64,000 nucleotides of DNA from Pseudoalteromonas sp. T1lg75. Its GTDB lineage: Bacteria > Pseudomonadota > Gammaproteobacteria > Enterobacterales > Alteromonadaceae. The stretch spans positions 1 through 64,000 of the forward strand of contig NZ_PQCD01000033.1 in the NCBI RefSeq assembly GCF_002964705.1, given 5' to 3'. The notes under the pieces were generated by a model that made no database searches, was not told the origin of the DNA, and saw only the letters and a program-made list of their open reading frames with translations. A program made the translations under genes and the position numbers. Shown piece after piece: positions 19,080 through 28,376 of this stretch (position 1 is the first letter of the stretch; the number at the start of each line of letters is the position of its first letter).

Positions 19080-21094
19080 TATAGCTCTCCGCTGGTGGTT
19101 GTGGTCGTTAAGTCGACCGACTTAAGCATTTGATGAGCAAGTTGGAAGCCCAGCTCCCGGTAGGCTTCAAACTGCATTTCATCAAAAAATTGATTGTTGG
19201 TGCTCTGGTGTGGGAAATCCGGGTTTATTCGTTTATAACTCTTCAGCTCTTCATTTACCTGCTGGATCATGCTGGCCTTCACATAGATAAAGCGTCCGTA
19301 GCTGCCATCGTCATAGGAAATTTTACCTTCCGACCAGGCAATATTGGATGTAGCCTCTGTTTGATTAATGGCGCTGACATCAATGGCAAGTTTGGCGCCA
19401 AAATCGACCCGAGCCAGCTTAATGAGCCTGGCCAGGTCCTGATACTGGTAGTTGGGATCGGCACCGGCGTCACAACAAACGATGAGTTTGCATTTACGGC
19501 GTATCAACTCGTAGCAGGCTAGGTTTTCAAAGTGGCCGCCATCGGAGAGGTGAATATAGGACTGTTGTTCGTTCAAGCCCTGGCCGAACATATCTTTGAA
19601 CATGTATAGATACCACCAGGGCTTATTGAAGAAGTTTGCCGGCTTGGTGGGTTTATTTGGGTTTTTCAACCAGCAGCCCAAACGCAGATTCAGCAGTGAC
19701 ATGATAAAGTTCAGCTGTTTAGAGCGGGTCATCGGCGTATTGGTGGCGATGGCTGCGCCCGAAATGGCGCAGGCGCTGGCCAGGTCCAACTTACCTCCCA
19801 TGTAATCCTGAGTCGCCCTATACCCAGTGCTGTCAGAGCCAGAATATAAAGGGGTCAGAGTGAAGCAGTCGCCGCCGCGGTTCTTATATTTCGCATTGGT
19901 GGAGCCCAGCAATTCAATGTTGCAATTAATAATGGGAAACGGCGCGTCCGTGGCTTTGAGCTGGCCCAAGAGAAGTTGCTGATCATAACTGGAAGTTTGC
20001 TGGCATATCTCTTCGTTCACATCTTGCTTGCTCAAATGACAGGGCATAAAGGCATCTCTTAACCTGTCTCGGTAATAGCCGTGCATAGATACGGCATTGA
20101 TATTACAGCCCAATACCAAGAACAGCGACAAAAACAGTAAGGGATAAAAAATGGTGGGTAACAATTCCCATTGCACGGCGAAGTGATAACTGATCATCAC
20201 AAAACCAAAACAGGTCAGCAGCAGGCCTAAATCTATTAGTACGCTGGTCAGCGAATATTTAATATCGGCACGGCCGTTTCTGTGTGCCGCATAGCGGGTA
20301 ATGAGGATGCCAAGCAAAGAAATACTAAAGCTGGTATGCACCAGCCATTCCGCAAATCGCTCAAAAAACTTATGAAATATAGGGATATAGCCAAAAGCTA
20401 GCAGCGCTAGGGCAAAGGGGAAGAGGTTACTCAAATAATATCTGAGCGTCTCGGTGCGGTGGTTCGCCCGCGTAGACTCAAAGCCCGTGCTGATGGCGGT
20501 TATTAACATCACCCCAAAACTGGCTATCAAGGTTATAAGGCCAGCGGCACGTAATAACGAAAAACCGTTAAAGGGAGGATGTATGGCCAGTGCAGAGAGG
20601 TTTGTAGAAAATTCATAACTTAACAAAAAGAGTAGCAGCAGCAGTACGGGCACCATGATCAACAGATTGATCAGGGTCCCGGTTAAGATAGCCGTTAACA
20701 GCGAGCTTTTATTGACGCCAAATCCTGGGGTTAGAAAACTACTGTGTGCCCTTAACCAACCGAGAATATCGCTTGAGCGCCGATCATGGCAATTGGTACT
20801 AAAGGGGAACCGACTGGGGAAGCGAGATTTAAACCAGGTAAAGGAAGTGGCGATGTAACTGCCGCCGGACACCGAAGACAGATAATCGAACTGTTTCAGT
20901 TGGTCATTTTTCGCCAATGCCTGTAGTACACCGAGGTTAAAGGTTGCCGAGCGGATACCGCCACCGGAAAAAGCCAGCGCTTTGGCGTCTTTATTGTTAT
21001 CGCTATTTAGGCCGCAGGCCGTACGTCGCTCACTCAGCCATTGCTGTTCCAGGTTTTTAATATCCTGGTCATATGTTTCTTGGAAAGAACTCAT
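19079..21094 (-). CDS. Patatin-like phospholipase with membrane helices
   Basis: 671 residues. The oxyanion loop GGGIRSA (44-50), nucleophile Ser76 in SSVSGGS and catalytic Asp518 in SDGG form a complete patatin/cPLA2-type Ser-Asp dyad; the nucleophile elbow has Ser instead of the first Gly. Between them lie about six to eight hydrophobic helices (roughly 130-350), so the two halves of the active site are separated by a membrane domain, an unusual arrangement. The ATG lacks a good ribosome-binding site. It is the first gene of the operon continuing with the SMP-30, cytochrome and catalase-like genes. It should release fatty acids from membrane lipids. Confidence 0.87.
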   Translation of the reverse strand: MSSFQETYDQDIKNLEQQWLSERRTACGLNSDNNKDAKALAFSGGGIRSATFNLGVLQALAKNDQLKQFDYLSSVSGGSYIATSFTWFKSRFPSRFPFSTNCHDRRSSDILGWLRAHSSFLTPGFGVNKSSLLTAILTGTLINLLIMVPVLLLLLFLLSYEFSTNLSALAIHPPFNGFSLLRAAGLITLIASFGVMLITAISTGFESTRANHRTETLRYYLSNLFPFALALLAFGYIPIFHKFFERFAEWLVHTSFSISLLGILITRYAAHRNGRADIKYSLTSVLIDLGLLLTCFGFVMISYHFAVQWELLPTIFYPLLFLSLFLVLGCNINAVSMHGYYRDRLRDAFMPCHLSKQDVNEEICQQTSSYDQQLLLGQLKATDAPFPIINCNIELLGSTNAKYKNRGGDCFTLTPLYSGSDSTGYRATQDYMGGKLDLASACAISGAAIATNTPMTRSKQLNFIMSLLNLRLGCWLKNPNKPTKPANFFNKPWWYLYMFKDMFGQGLNEQQSYIHLSDGGHFENLACYELIRRKCKLIVCCDAGADPNYQYQDLARLIKLARVDFGAKLAIDVSAINQTEATSNIAWSEGKISYDDGSYGRFIYVKASMIQQVNEELKSYKRINPDFPHQSTNNQFFDEMQFEAYRELGFQLAHQMLKSVDLTTTTTSGEL

Positions 21095-21332
21095 TGTTAA
21101 GTTGTTGTTATTGTTTTTGTTATATTATCTATGTTTCTACAATTAACTCAATCAGTGTGTGCGTTTATTGCTGTTAGCTGTGTAGGGCAAGGGGCTGGAG
21201 TAGAGAAGGGCTGTTTTGCAATTTAGCCACCAGGACCTAGTAACGCTGGTGGCTATTTATTTATGATTCGGTCGTATGTGAGCAGTTAAATGGCTTAATC
21301 TACTGCATGAGCAGCGGACCAATGCAACCTAG

Positions 21333-21626
21333 CTAGTACATACAAGCGTCTATGGAAAGACCAAGTTCATCGGCGACAAATTGGCCCAAGGCTTCCATAG
21401 TGTCATCATCGATAATTCCGGCTTCATATAATAAGCGCGCTAAATTGCGTAAACCCATTCTCGGTGTAGGTTGCTCACTGCTGTGCTCACCCATAACACC
21501 GGTTTGTGCAAAGACCTTGGTTGCCTGGCCCCAGCACGCCTGCTGTGGATTTTTTGCCTCTGCCGCGACAGCAAACGACGACGCTAAAAGTACTGCTGAT
21601 ACCATGGTGTAAGTGACTATCTTCAT
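21333..21626 (-). CDS. Small secreted hypothetical protein
   Basis: 97 residues from the ATG at 21626, which has AAGGA 8 bases upstream and begins a clear signal peptide (to about AVAAEA); the frame extends 39 codons further upstream but that part looks non-coding. The mature part has two cysteines (QQACWGQ, IDACMY) and a helical acidic centre. No family recognised. It sits alone between the patatin operon and the AT-rich region. Confidence 0.65.
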   Translation of the reverse strand: MKIVTYTMVSAVLLASSFAVAAEAKNPQQACWGQATKVFAQTGVMGEHSSEQPTPRMGLRNLARLLYEAGIIDDDTMEALGQFVADELGLSIDACMY

Positions 21627-21902
21627 TGATTTGATCCTTAAGATGAGGGAAGTATCTGTACGTACTGCGCGTGTACGAGTAAAAGAATAGACCATCAGAG
21701 GAAGTCTGTAGAGGTAGTCTGGATAATCAACCTGGGCACACAATGTGCTGTTTCAGATTCGCTTATTAGCACAAAACGGAGAAAACTAACCTGGTTTAGT
21801 TCTAGTAAGTGATAAAAAAATTGTTAATAATAGGTAAAAGATAAAAGCGACGTAATCGCTCGATATTAGGTCGTTTACAATTTGCTCTAAAAAGGACTTA
21901 AA

Positions 21903-22475
21903 ATGGAACAACGCATTGAGCTGCATCAAGTAGAAAAAGTTCAAGCAACTGAAATGGAATTTTATACCGTGTCACCAAAAAAGTTCCTCTTTTTATACAT
22001 AGGCACGTTTGGATTGTATGCTGTTTATTGGTTCTTCAAACACTGGAATAATTATAAACGAAGTACCAATGAAGACATGTGGCCCATTATGAGAGCAATT
22101 TTTTGTGTTTTTTTTGCCCATTCTTTATTTTCCCTCTTTGAAATGAAGTATGAAATGAAAAAAGGTAACGCACCAAAAAGTATAGGCTACCTAGCAACAA
22201 TATTTATCATCGCGACAATAACGAGCAATATAAGCGGTCAATTCGTAGAAAATGGCTACCTACTTCCTTTATCTCTATATATGAGCTTCTTGTTATTACC
22301 GGTTACCTGTTGGTGTCTATGTAAAGCTCAGTCACTCGCAAACTATGCAAGTGATGATGTGAGCGGTAGTACTAATGATAAATTAACTTTCCTTAATTAT
22401 ATTTGGCTAACTATTGGCACGGTTTTTTGGCTCCTTACCTTGTTGGGTACTTATGCTATTGCTAGCGGGTCTTAG
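21903..22475 (+). CDS. Polytopic membrane protein, hypothetical
   Basis: 190 residues with four to five hydrophobic helices. The start KKFLFLYIGTFGLYAVYWFF, followed by a charged WNNYKRS loop, is a common opening of small uncharacterised membrane proteins (DUF4234-like). AAGGA lies 7 bases before the ATG. It stands at the start of the AT-rich stretch; function unknown. The following 280 bp (22476-22757) is very AT-rich and empty apart from a promoter-like stretch. Confidence 0.65.
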   Translation: MEQRIELHQVEKVQATEMEFYTVSPKKFLFLYIGTFGLYAVYWFFKHWNNYKRSTNEDMWPIMRAIFCVFFAHSLFSLFEMKYEMKKGNAPKSIGYLATIFIIATITSNISGQFVENGYLLPLSLYMSFLLLPVTCWCLCKAQSLANYASDDVSGSTNDKLTFLNYIWLTIGTVFWLLTLLGTYAIASGS

Positions 22476-22757
22476 GGAAATCAATAAAGCCTAACCACCA
22501 TAATAATATCGCAGTCTTAAAGGGTGGTAGGTTTTTATTTTGTATAGACTCTTTCATTCATGCTTTTAAAATTAAATTTTTCTTTGAGATAAAGCGTTGA
22601 TTGCTTGATGTATTTTATATACAAAGATCTTTTTTGATTTTTCTATTGATATGAAAAGTACTGAGTGATTGAAAGGTTTTCATTTTTATTTATTTTGGTA
22701 TCAATTAAAAAGAAAAATTAAATTATAGGTTTTAAATTAAGAATAGGAGGTTTTTAT

Positions 22758-25700
22758 ATGGTTAGGATTGTGGCTTTTATAATTTTGCTGTCTACAATTA
22801 ATTCAGTTAAAGCTGAATTGCCATTATCTTTGGTTGAAGATTATAATAAAGAGCTGGTAAATAGTAACTCTAATCCGAATGGGTTCAAGATCTATAAGGG
22901 AAAGGTATTATTTTTTGCCAGGAGTGAACAGTATGTGAATAGTTTGTATTCATATGACACTGTATCGGGAAAAAATGAGAAATTAGCAGATATTAATACT
23001 TCATTTGATCTTGGCAGGTCTAATGTGACTAACAACGGAGTTCTCTTTGTAGAAGATTCACATCCAATAAAATTGTGGGTATCCGATGGTACAGTGACAG
23101 GCACGCATGTTATCAGCGAGTTAGGAAATAAGTATTCTGAATCATATAGTTTCGTCTCAAAACAATTTCAAAATAATGTCATTTTCAGTATTGGTGAAAA
23201 TGGCGATATACTTCTCTATAAAAGCGATGGCACAAGCGAAAACACAATTCTAATTGAACGAATTAAAAATGAAGGAAGTGATTATTGGAAAAGGGTGGGT
23301 ATAATTGAAAATGATGACTCCATTATTGCATCTTATCAAGATAATTATTTTTATTTCTTCGATGAAGAAAATAATAAGCACTCATCTTGTTTTTGGGAGT
23401 CTGGTGTAGCGAAGCTCCGGACGACGCATGGACGAATATATTTTCATGCACCGAATGACCTGAACTTGTACTTTTGTGACATAGAGTCGTCAGGCGTTAA
23501 GAACATAAGAGACGAAGTTGAATTAGAAGGCGATAGAATACAGATGCTCTTCCAAAATGATTCGTCAATCTATTTTGTAACTGAACAACAAAGCGGTGAC
23601 TTAAGGGCTATACGATACGACCCCGAGGGAATCAAATACAGCACCCCGTACGACCCAACTGTAACCAGTACTATCATTGATGGGCGAGTTATATTTCAAC
23701 ACTCTAGTGAGATCTACATAGAGGGACAGTTAATAGAATTTCCTCAAAGTGGTGGTTCAAGTATAAGACCTCGATCTAGAGCTACCGGCTGCCTACAAGG
23801 AGCTTGTTTTTTAAGGACCTCACCTTTCAAAAATAGAGCTGAACTATTGTATGTAGAGTTTGGCTCAGTTAAGGGTGAAATTCTACATGTTTTTGACCCG
23901 AAAGCCGAGATTGGATATACGGGGCTCAGCTATGGTGCTGCAGCAAATAAGAAGCTAGTTTACGCCCAAAAAACCTGGGATCTCGGTATGGAACCTCACG
24001 TGCTCGATTTAGAGAATAAAAGCGAGTCACTCATTGAGGACATAGACAAGACAATAGAAACTGCCAGTTCGGACATCTACAGAATTCAGGTGATCGAAAA
24101 TCGCCTTTACATTAACGCTAAGACTATCAATGGACGCCAGTTATGGTCCTATGATCCTTCTAGTAATGTATCCACGATGGTTGAAGATATAATCGATACA
24201 GACACTACCTTCGTTCAACCTCAAATACTAAATAAAATCTATTACAGCAGGCCTCCCTTTGATAGATGTTGGGAAATCTCACTGATGATCTATGATATTG
24301 ATACCGGTAAACGCCGGGAGACAGGTTGTGGCCATATTGGTAAAGTATCAAATTTTTCCGATGGCTATTTAATAGGGAGTGATTATAGTCTTGATTATTT
24401 TAAAGGGCCTGCGTTGGGTTTTAAAAGGAAATCTATTTTATATGATGAACTAAATGAAATTTACGATATTGAGGTTTATGGTGAAAAAGCATATATAAGA
24501 AGAAAAAAAGACTTTGTAGTGCTGAATGAAGATTTTAGCTACGAAGTTTATGAGACAAACGAAAATGAATCAAGGCGTTTTTATTCCTATGTTGGTCAAG
24601 GCGAATGGCTTTCAATGAAGGGGCGATTATTCAAGGGTGAAGGTTTTTTAGATACGCAACTTAAAAGTTTATTGAATGAGAATGACTTTATACGATTTTT
24701 AATGTATTCGGGTAAGAATAAATTAATCGAAATAAATTCAAAAAAGTTCATCTACAACACTGAGAAAGATAGTGTTTCTGAATTTACACCATTATTAAAC
24801 ACTAAGCTTTTTTATCATAATAATGCTCTCTATCAGATCGAGTATGAAACAGGAAATATCTATCGTCATGATTTTAATGAAGGTGTGGATAAGCTTTTTG
24901 CTGTACTTGGTAGAGTTGGTTGGCATGATATTCGGTTTTACAAAGACTATATATACTATTATTCAATGTTTTCAGAAGATTCATTGAAAAGAGTGAGCCT
25001 GATTTCTGGTGAAAAAGAACTTCTAACTACAAAGTTTCGGAAACAAGAAATTAGTTTTGACGAAATTATTAACGATGAATTTGGTAATGTATATTTCAAA
25101 GCTGATCATGGTGGTTATGGGAATGAGTTATGGAAGCTAACTAATGAAAATAAGCATGCAGCCGAAAGAAGTTACGTTATTCGGCACGATTTAAAAAATC
25201 ACTTTAAATTCCCTGTTAGTCTTAACAATGTTCATAGTAAATTTAAAATATTAACTGAGTCGAAATTGGGAAATATTGCTGTTGAACCGGAGGGGTTTAG
25301 CTACATACCCAATGCTGGTTCATTTGGGCCTGAAATTATTAAGTTTAGCTTTCTTAATGAGTTAGGTGAATCAAATATCGGTAGATTGAATATTTATGTA
25401 AACAAGCGCCCCACAGCCAACGCTGATACCCTCAAGACCGTTTCCATGTACGACCGCTTCAACCCTTTATTAAATGATGATGATGATTCCAATTTAGCCG
25501 CGCGTCATATTGAAATAGTAGAAGAGCCAAAACATTCAAATTTTTCTTTGAACAGCTTTTGGGTGCTCCAGCGTGATCAAGGCTACATTGGACCGGACTC
25601 TTTTAAATACAGGTTGGTTGACGACGAAGGCGATGCATCTGAAGTTGTAGAAGTGAATATTGATTTTTCCAACCGCAACCTGAATTCACTACCTTGGTCA

Positions 25701-26084
25701 GAACCAGATAAGTATTATTTAAATAAAAATACGAACATAGAATTAGATATTCTTGCAAATGACTCTGATCCCGATGGCGATAATTTTAAAGCTGTAATTT
25801 ACATTCTGCCTAAAAATGGCGGCCTTTATTACGTTGATGATGTTTTAGAGTATCGACCTGATTTGAACTTTGAGGGGGAAGATGCCTTCTGGTATTACAT
25901 AGTTGATGATTATGGTCAGGAATCGAGAAGGGTTGAGGTTAAACTACATGTAGGAAGCGAGGTTGTAGGTCCTCCTCAATCTTCTAGCAATAGTGGCGGA
26001 TCTATAGGAGGTTTTTATCTGTTTATCCTGGTCTTATCAACTGTCACAATAAGAAGCATGACAAATAGGGAACTAAAAGCGTAA
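22758..26084 (+). CDS. Large exported protein with ELWxxDGT-type repeats and GlyGly-CTERM-like tail
   Basis: 1108 residues with an excellent AGGAGG site. A signal peptide (to about VKA, residue 19) precedes a long beta-propeller-like region with degenerate ELWxxDGT repeats (KLWVSDGTVTGT, 105-116; YKSDGTSENT; NELWKLTNEN near 790). Two Ig/cadherin-like repeats follow (RPTANADTL, NDDDDSN; NTNIELDILANDSDPDGDN). The end, GGSIGG followed by a hydrophobic helix and Arg/Lys residues, resembles the GlyGly-CTERM signal processed by rhombosortase on type II-exported proteins. The gene is clearly AT-rich compared with its surroundings, suggesting acquisition. Likely cell-surface or secreted; the ligand is unknown. 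Confidence 0.75.
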   Translation: MVRIVAFIILLSTINSVKAELPLSLVEDYNKELVNSNSNPNGFKIYKGKVLFFARSEQYVNSLYSYDTVSGKNEKLADINTSFDLGRSNVTNNGVLFVEDSHPIKLWVSDGTVTGTHVISELGNKYSESYSFVSKQFQNNVIFSIGENGDILLYKSDGTSENTILIERIKNEGSDYWKRVGIIENDDSIIASYQDNYFYFFDEENNKHSSCFWESGVAKLRTTHGRIYFHAPNDLNLYFCDIESSGVKNIRDEVELEGDRIQMLFQNDSSIYFVTEQQSGDLRAIRYDPEGIKYSTPYDPTVTSTIIDGRVIFQHSSEIYIEGQLIEFPQSGGSSIRPRSRATGCLQGACFLRTSPFKNRAELLYVEFGSVKGEILHVFDPKAEIGYTGLSYGAAANKKLVYAQKTWDLGMEPHVLDLENKSESLIEDIDKTIETASSDIYRIQVIENRLYINAKTINGRQLWSYDPSSNVSTMVEDIIDTDTTFVQPQILNKIYYSRPPFDRCWEISLMIYDIDTGKRRETGCGHIGKVSNFSDGYLIGSDYSLDYFKGPALGFKRKSILYDELNEIYDIEVYGEKAYIRRKKDFVVLNEDFSYEVYETNENESRRFYSYVGQGEWLSMKGRLFKGEGFLDTQLKSLLNENDFIRFLMYSGKNKLIEINSKKFIYNTEKDSVSEFTPLLNTKLFYHNNALYQIEYETGNIYRHDFNEGVDKLFAVLGRVGWHDIRFYKDYIYYYSMFSEDSLKRVSLISGEKELLTTKFRKQEISFDEIINDEFGNVYFKADHGGYGNELWKLTNENKHAAERSYVIRHDLKNHFKFPVSLNNVHSKFKILTESKLGNIAVEPEGFSYIPNAGSFGPEIIKFSFLNELGESNIGRLNIYVNKRPTANADTLKTVSMYDRFNPLLNDDDDSNLAARHIEIVEEPKHSNFSLNSFWVLQRDQGYIGPDSFKYRLVDDEGDASEVVEVNIDFSNRNLNSLPWSEPDKYYLNKNTNIELDILANDSDPDGDNFKAVIYILPKNGGLYYVDDVLEYRPDLNFEGEDAFWYYIVDDYGQESRRVEVKLHVGSEVVGPPQSSSNSGGSIGGFYLFILVLSTVTIRSMTNRELKA

Positions 26085-26121
26085 GGGGAGACTGGAATAA
26101 TTATATTGCTTAACTAAGGCG

Positions 26122-26159
26122 CTGCTAATTGTTGACTAAAATGAGCCAACGATTAGCAG
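26122..26159. terminator. Hairpin between convergent genes
   Basis: CTGCTAAT and ATTAGCAG arms extended by GTTG/CAAC past one mismatch, with an AT-rich loop. Only a short T run follows on the plus side. It lies just after the large exported-protein gene and probably served as a shared terminator before the IS inserted. Confidence 0.5.
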
Positions 26160-26214
26160 TTTCAGTTGAGTTACTTGTTAGCAGCTTTGTGTGCAATAGT
26201 ATTAATTTGTAGTA

Positions 26215-27399
26215 GTTCAGACTCGATCTGACAGTCGCCCGTTTTAAACTGGTGTCTGTCAGATTAAATCTGGGTTAATTTCTTTTCAGCCCAGATTCGT
26301 TTTCCATCAAGTAATGTTTCCAACGGCGTTCTACCGCAACAGATTTTTCCCTGATGAGTTCGTTCATTGTTGTAGTATTCCATCCACTCGTCCAGATCTT
26401 TTTGTAAGGCGTCGATCGACGCATACAATTTCTTCCGGAAGGTGATCTGATAAAACTCCTGTAAAATCGTTTTATGGAAGCGTTCGCAGATACCATTGGT
26501 TTGCGGTGATTTCACTTTGGTTTTCGTGTGATCGATATTATTGATCGCTAAGTAGAGCTGGTAGTCATGCTGCTCGGGTTTGCCGCAGTATTCAGTGCCT
26601 CTGTCCGTTAAAATTCTCAGCATAGGCAGCTCCTGAGAGGCGAGGAACGGCAGTACTTTATCGTTCAGTGCATCGGCCGCTGTAATCGGCGTTTTAGTCG
26701 TGTAGAGCTTCGCAAAGGCGACCTTGCTGTAAGTATCAACGAAGGTTTGCTGATAGATGCGTCCAACGCCTTTCAGGTTGCCAACGTAGAAGGTGTCTTG
26801 CGAACCCAGGTAACCTGGGTGATGCGTTTCTATTTCGCCGCTAACCTCATCGTCCAGTTTCTTCCGTTCTAATGCGGCAACCTGGTCGTCCGTTAAGATG
26901 ATTCCTTCCTCAGCCACTTTCGCTTCCAGAGCTTTCAGGCGCTTCTTAAAGTTCTCCAGGTCGTGTCTTAACCACACAGAGCGAACACCGCTGGCCGAGA
27001 CGAAGACACCACGTTTCCTAAGCTCATTACTCACACGAACCTGGCCATGCGCAGGCTGTTCGACAGCATACGTTTTAACGGCTTCCTCAATGTCAGGATC
27101 AACACGGTTCTTGCGGTTGGGGACTTTTCGATTCTGGTTGATTAAGGCATCAATGCCACCTTCTTCGACTGATTGCTGGTAACGATAGAACGTATCTCTG
27201 GATACGCCCATAACCTTGCAGGCCTTTGAAACATTGCCCAGTTCTTCTGCTAGATTCAGCAAACCGGCTTTGTGTTTTATGATGGGATTGTTAGACTCAA
27301 GCATAGAGAGTTTCCTTTGTGTTTGATTTTGATTCGACACCAACATCAAAACGGGAAACTCTCTTCTTTTCAAATCGAAGTGTCAGATCAGGTCTGAAC
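26215..27399 (-). mobile_element. IS481-type insertion sequence, 1185 bp, apparently complete
   Basis: The ends are imperfect inverted repeats starting GTTCAGAC with 17 of the first 19 bases matching (left 26215-26233, right 27381-27399). A 5-bp direct repeat TAGTA flanks the element on both sides (26210-26214 and 27400-27404), fitting a target duplication. One full-length transposase gene lies inside. The clean ends and intact gene suggest a recent insertion. The exact boundary could shift by a few bases because TAG occurs at both edges. Confidence 0.8.
26264..27304 (-). CDS. IS481-family transposase
   Basis: 346 residues from the ATG at 27304 (AAGGAAA before it; the frame extends upstream into the terminal repeat region). 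An N-terminal helix-turn-helix region (KACKVMGVSRDTFYRYQQ) precedes a retroviral-type integrase core with DDE residues in the contexts TFVDTYSKVAFA, LTDRGTEYCG and SPQTNGICERFHKTI, then the YYNNERTHQGK tail typical of IS481/IS3-like enzymes. It catalyses cut-and-integrate of its own element. No frameshift is seen. Confidence 0.92.
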   Translation of the reverse strand: MLESNNPIIKHKAGLLNLAEELGNVSKACKVMGVSRDTFYRYQQSVEEGGIDALINQNRKVPNRKNRVDPDIEEAVKTYAVEQPAHGQVRVSNELRKRGVFVSASGVRSVWLRHDLENFKKRLKALEAKVAEEGIILTDDQVAALERKKLDDEVSGEIETHHPGYLGSQDTFYVGNLKGVGRIYQQTFVDTYSKVAFAKLYTTKTPITAADALNDKVLPFLASQELPMLRILTDRGTEYCGKPEQHDYQLYLAINNIDHTKTKVKSPQTNGICERFHKTILQEFYQITFRKKLYASIDALQKDLDEWMEYYNNERTHQGKICCGRTPLETLLDGKRIWAEKKLTQI

Positions 27400-27709
27400 T
27401 AGTACAATTAATTAATAAGACATTACCTTTAACTAGAACTTCAACAACTTCAGCAGAAATAACGCTGGCGTCTTTCTCTTTTTCTGACATTTCTTTTTCA
27501 AAACCATTTGCTAAAAATATAACCTTTTCAATGCTTTTTATATCAATATTTTTAGTGTCAAAGTGATTTGATATTAATGATTTTACTGAGTTTATTTTTA
27601 ATTCCTTAATGTCTTTTTCGCTGTATTTTATAATTCCTTCGTGTGCTTCGCTCGCATAAGTATTAAAACAAGCGCAGATTAAAAGTAAAGTTAGAAAAGT
27701 TGCTTTCAT
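27383..27709 (-). CDS. Small secreted protein with C terminus altered by the IS
   Basis: 108 residues from the ATG at 27709 (GGGAAA upstream; signal peptide MKATFLTLLLICACFNTYA). The mature part is charged and Lys/Glu-rich. The frame runs into the right end of the IS and ends ...INCTSSDLI. Removing the IS and one TAGTA copy restores a frame that ends ...INCTTN with a TAA at 26202-26204. The insertion therefore replaced only the last residues and may leave the protein functional. Family not recognised. Confidence 0.6.
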   Translation of the reverse strand: MKATFLTLLLICACFNTYASEAHEGIIKYSEKDIKELKINSVKSLISNHFDTKNIDIKSIEKVIFLANGFEKEMSEKEKDASVISAEVVEVLVKGNVLLINCTSSDLI

Positions 27710-28313
27710 TTGAGTTTCCCTTCTTTTAAATGATGGTGGCACCATAATTAGTGACATCCGTTTAAAGCCATTACCCGCATAATGGGTGGACTAAATGTGG
27801 CTAACATCGCAAAGAATGAGCATCAGCTTAACTTTTGACGTCCATTTATTAATTGCAATTTTTAGAGCTGTTTTCTATCAAATAGTTCTATTAATTTTCA
27901 TATAAAACAGGTAACTAGCGATATCTTAGAATTAGATGTTTGCCAATTCGTAATGTGTTGGGGGGAAAATCGATTCGATAGCGAGTTTGTGTGTCGAGAA
28001 TCGGGAGCTTGCTTTGAGTGAAAATATTTTTCCGATGCTAAGATGCTATTGGAAGAAAGAAATTATAGATAGGGATAAATTTCCCTTCATTTTCATTTAG
28101 ATGGAGGTAGGGCTAATTCTAAAAGGGAGAATCTCATTGAACCCATAAATCTCAACCTGAGTGACCGTGATCAAATTCAAGAATAGCCAAACTAGTACCT
28201 TTCAAACCAAATAACCTATAATTTATATTATGTTAAACGATGCGCAATTCTATAGAATGCGGGTAAAGTATCTGAACGGGAAGCGCTAAGGCGCTGAATG
28301 AAAAAGGATAAAA
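27710..28313. other. About 600 bp of AT-rich DNA without a gene
   Basis: No credible frame, RNA gene or repeat seen on either strand. The composition matches the AT-rich accessory stretch beginning near 21.8 kb. It may be decayed accessory DNA. Confidence 0.5.
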
Positions 28314-28353
28314 CAAAAAAAAGCGGCCTATTTAATCAAAAATAGACCACTTT
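28314..28353 (-). terminator. Rho-independent terminator of the SYLF lipoprotein gene
   Basis: On the minus strand a 14-bp stem with two G-T pairs (AAAGTGGTCTATTT / AAATAGGCCGCTTT) is followed by a T run, 24 bp past the stop codon. Confidence 0.85.
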
Positions 28354-28376
28354 CCAACCATAAGACTTTAGAAATG

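Noticed and set aside
28140..28313. Decayed transposase or toxin-antitoxin pair in the AT-rich gap
   Set aside because: No frame with any recognisable motif on either strand.
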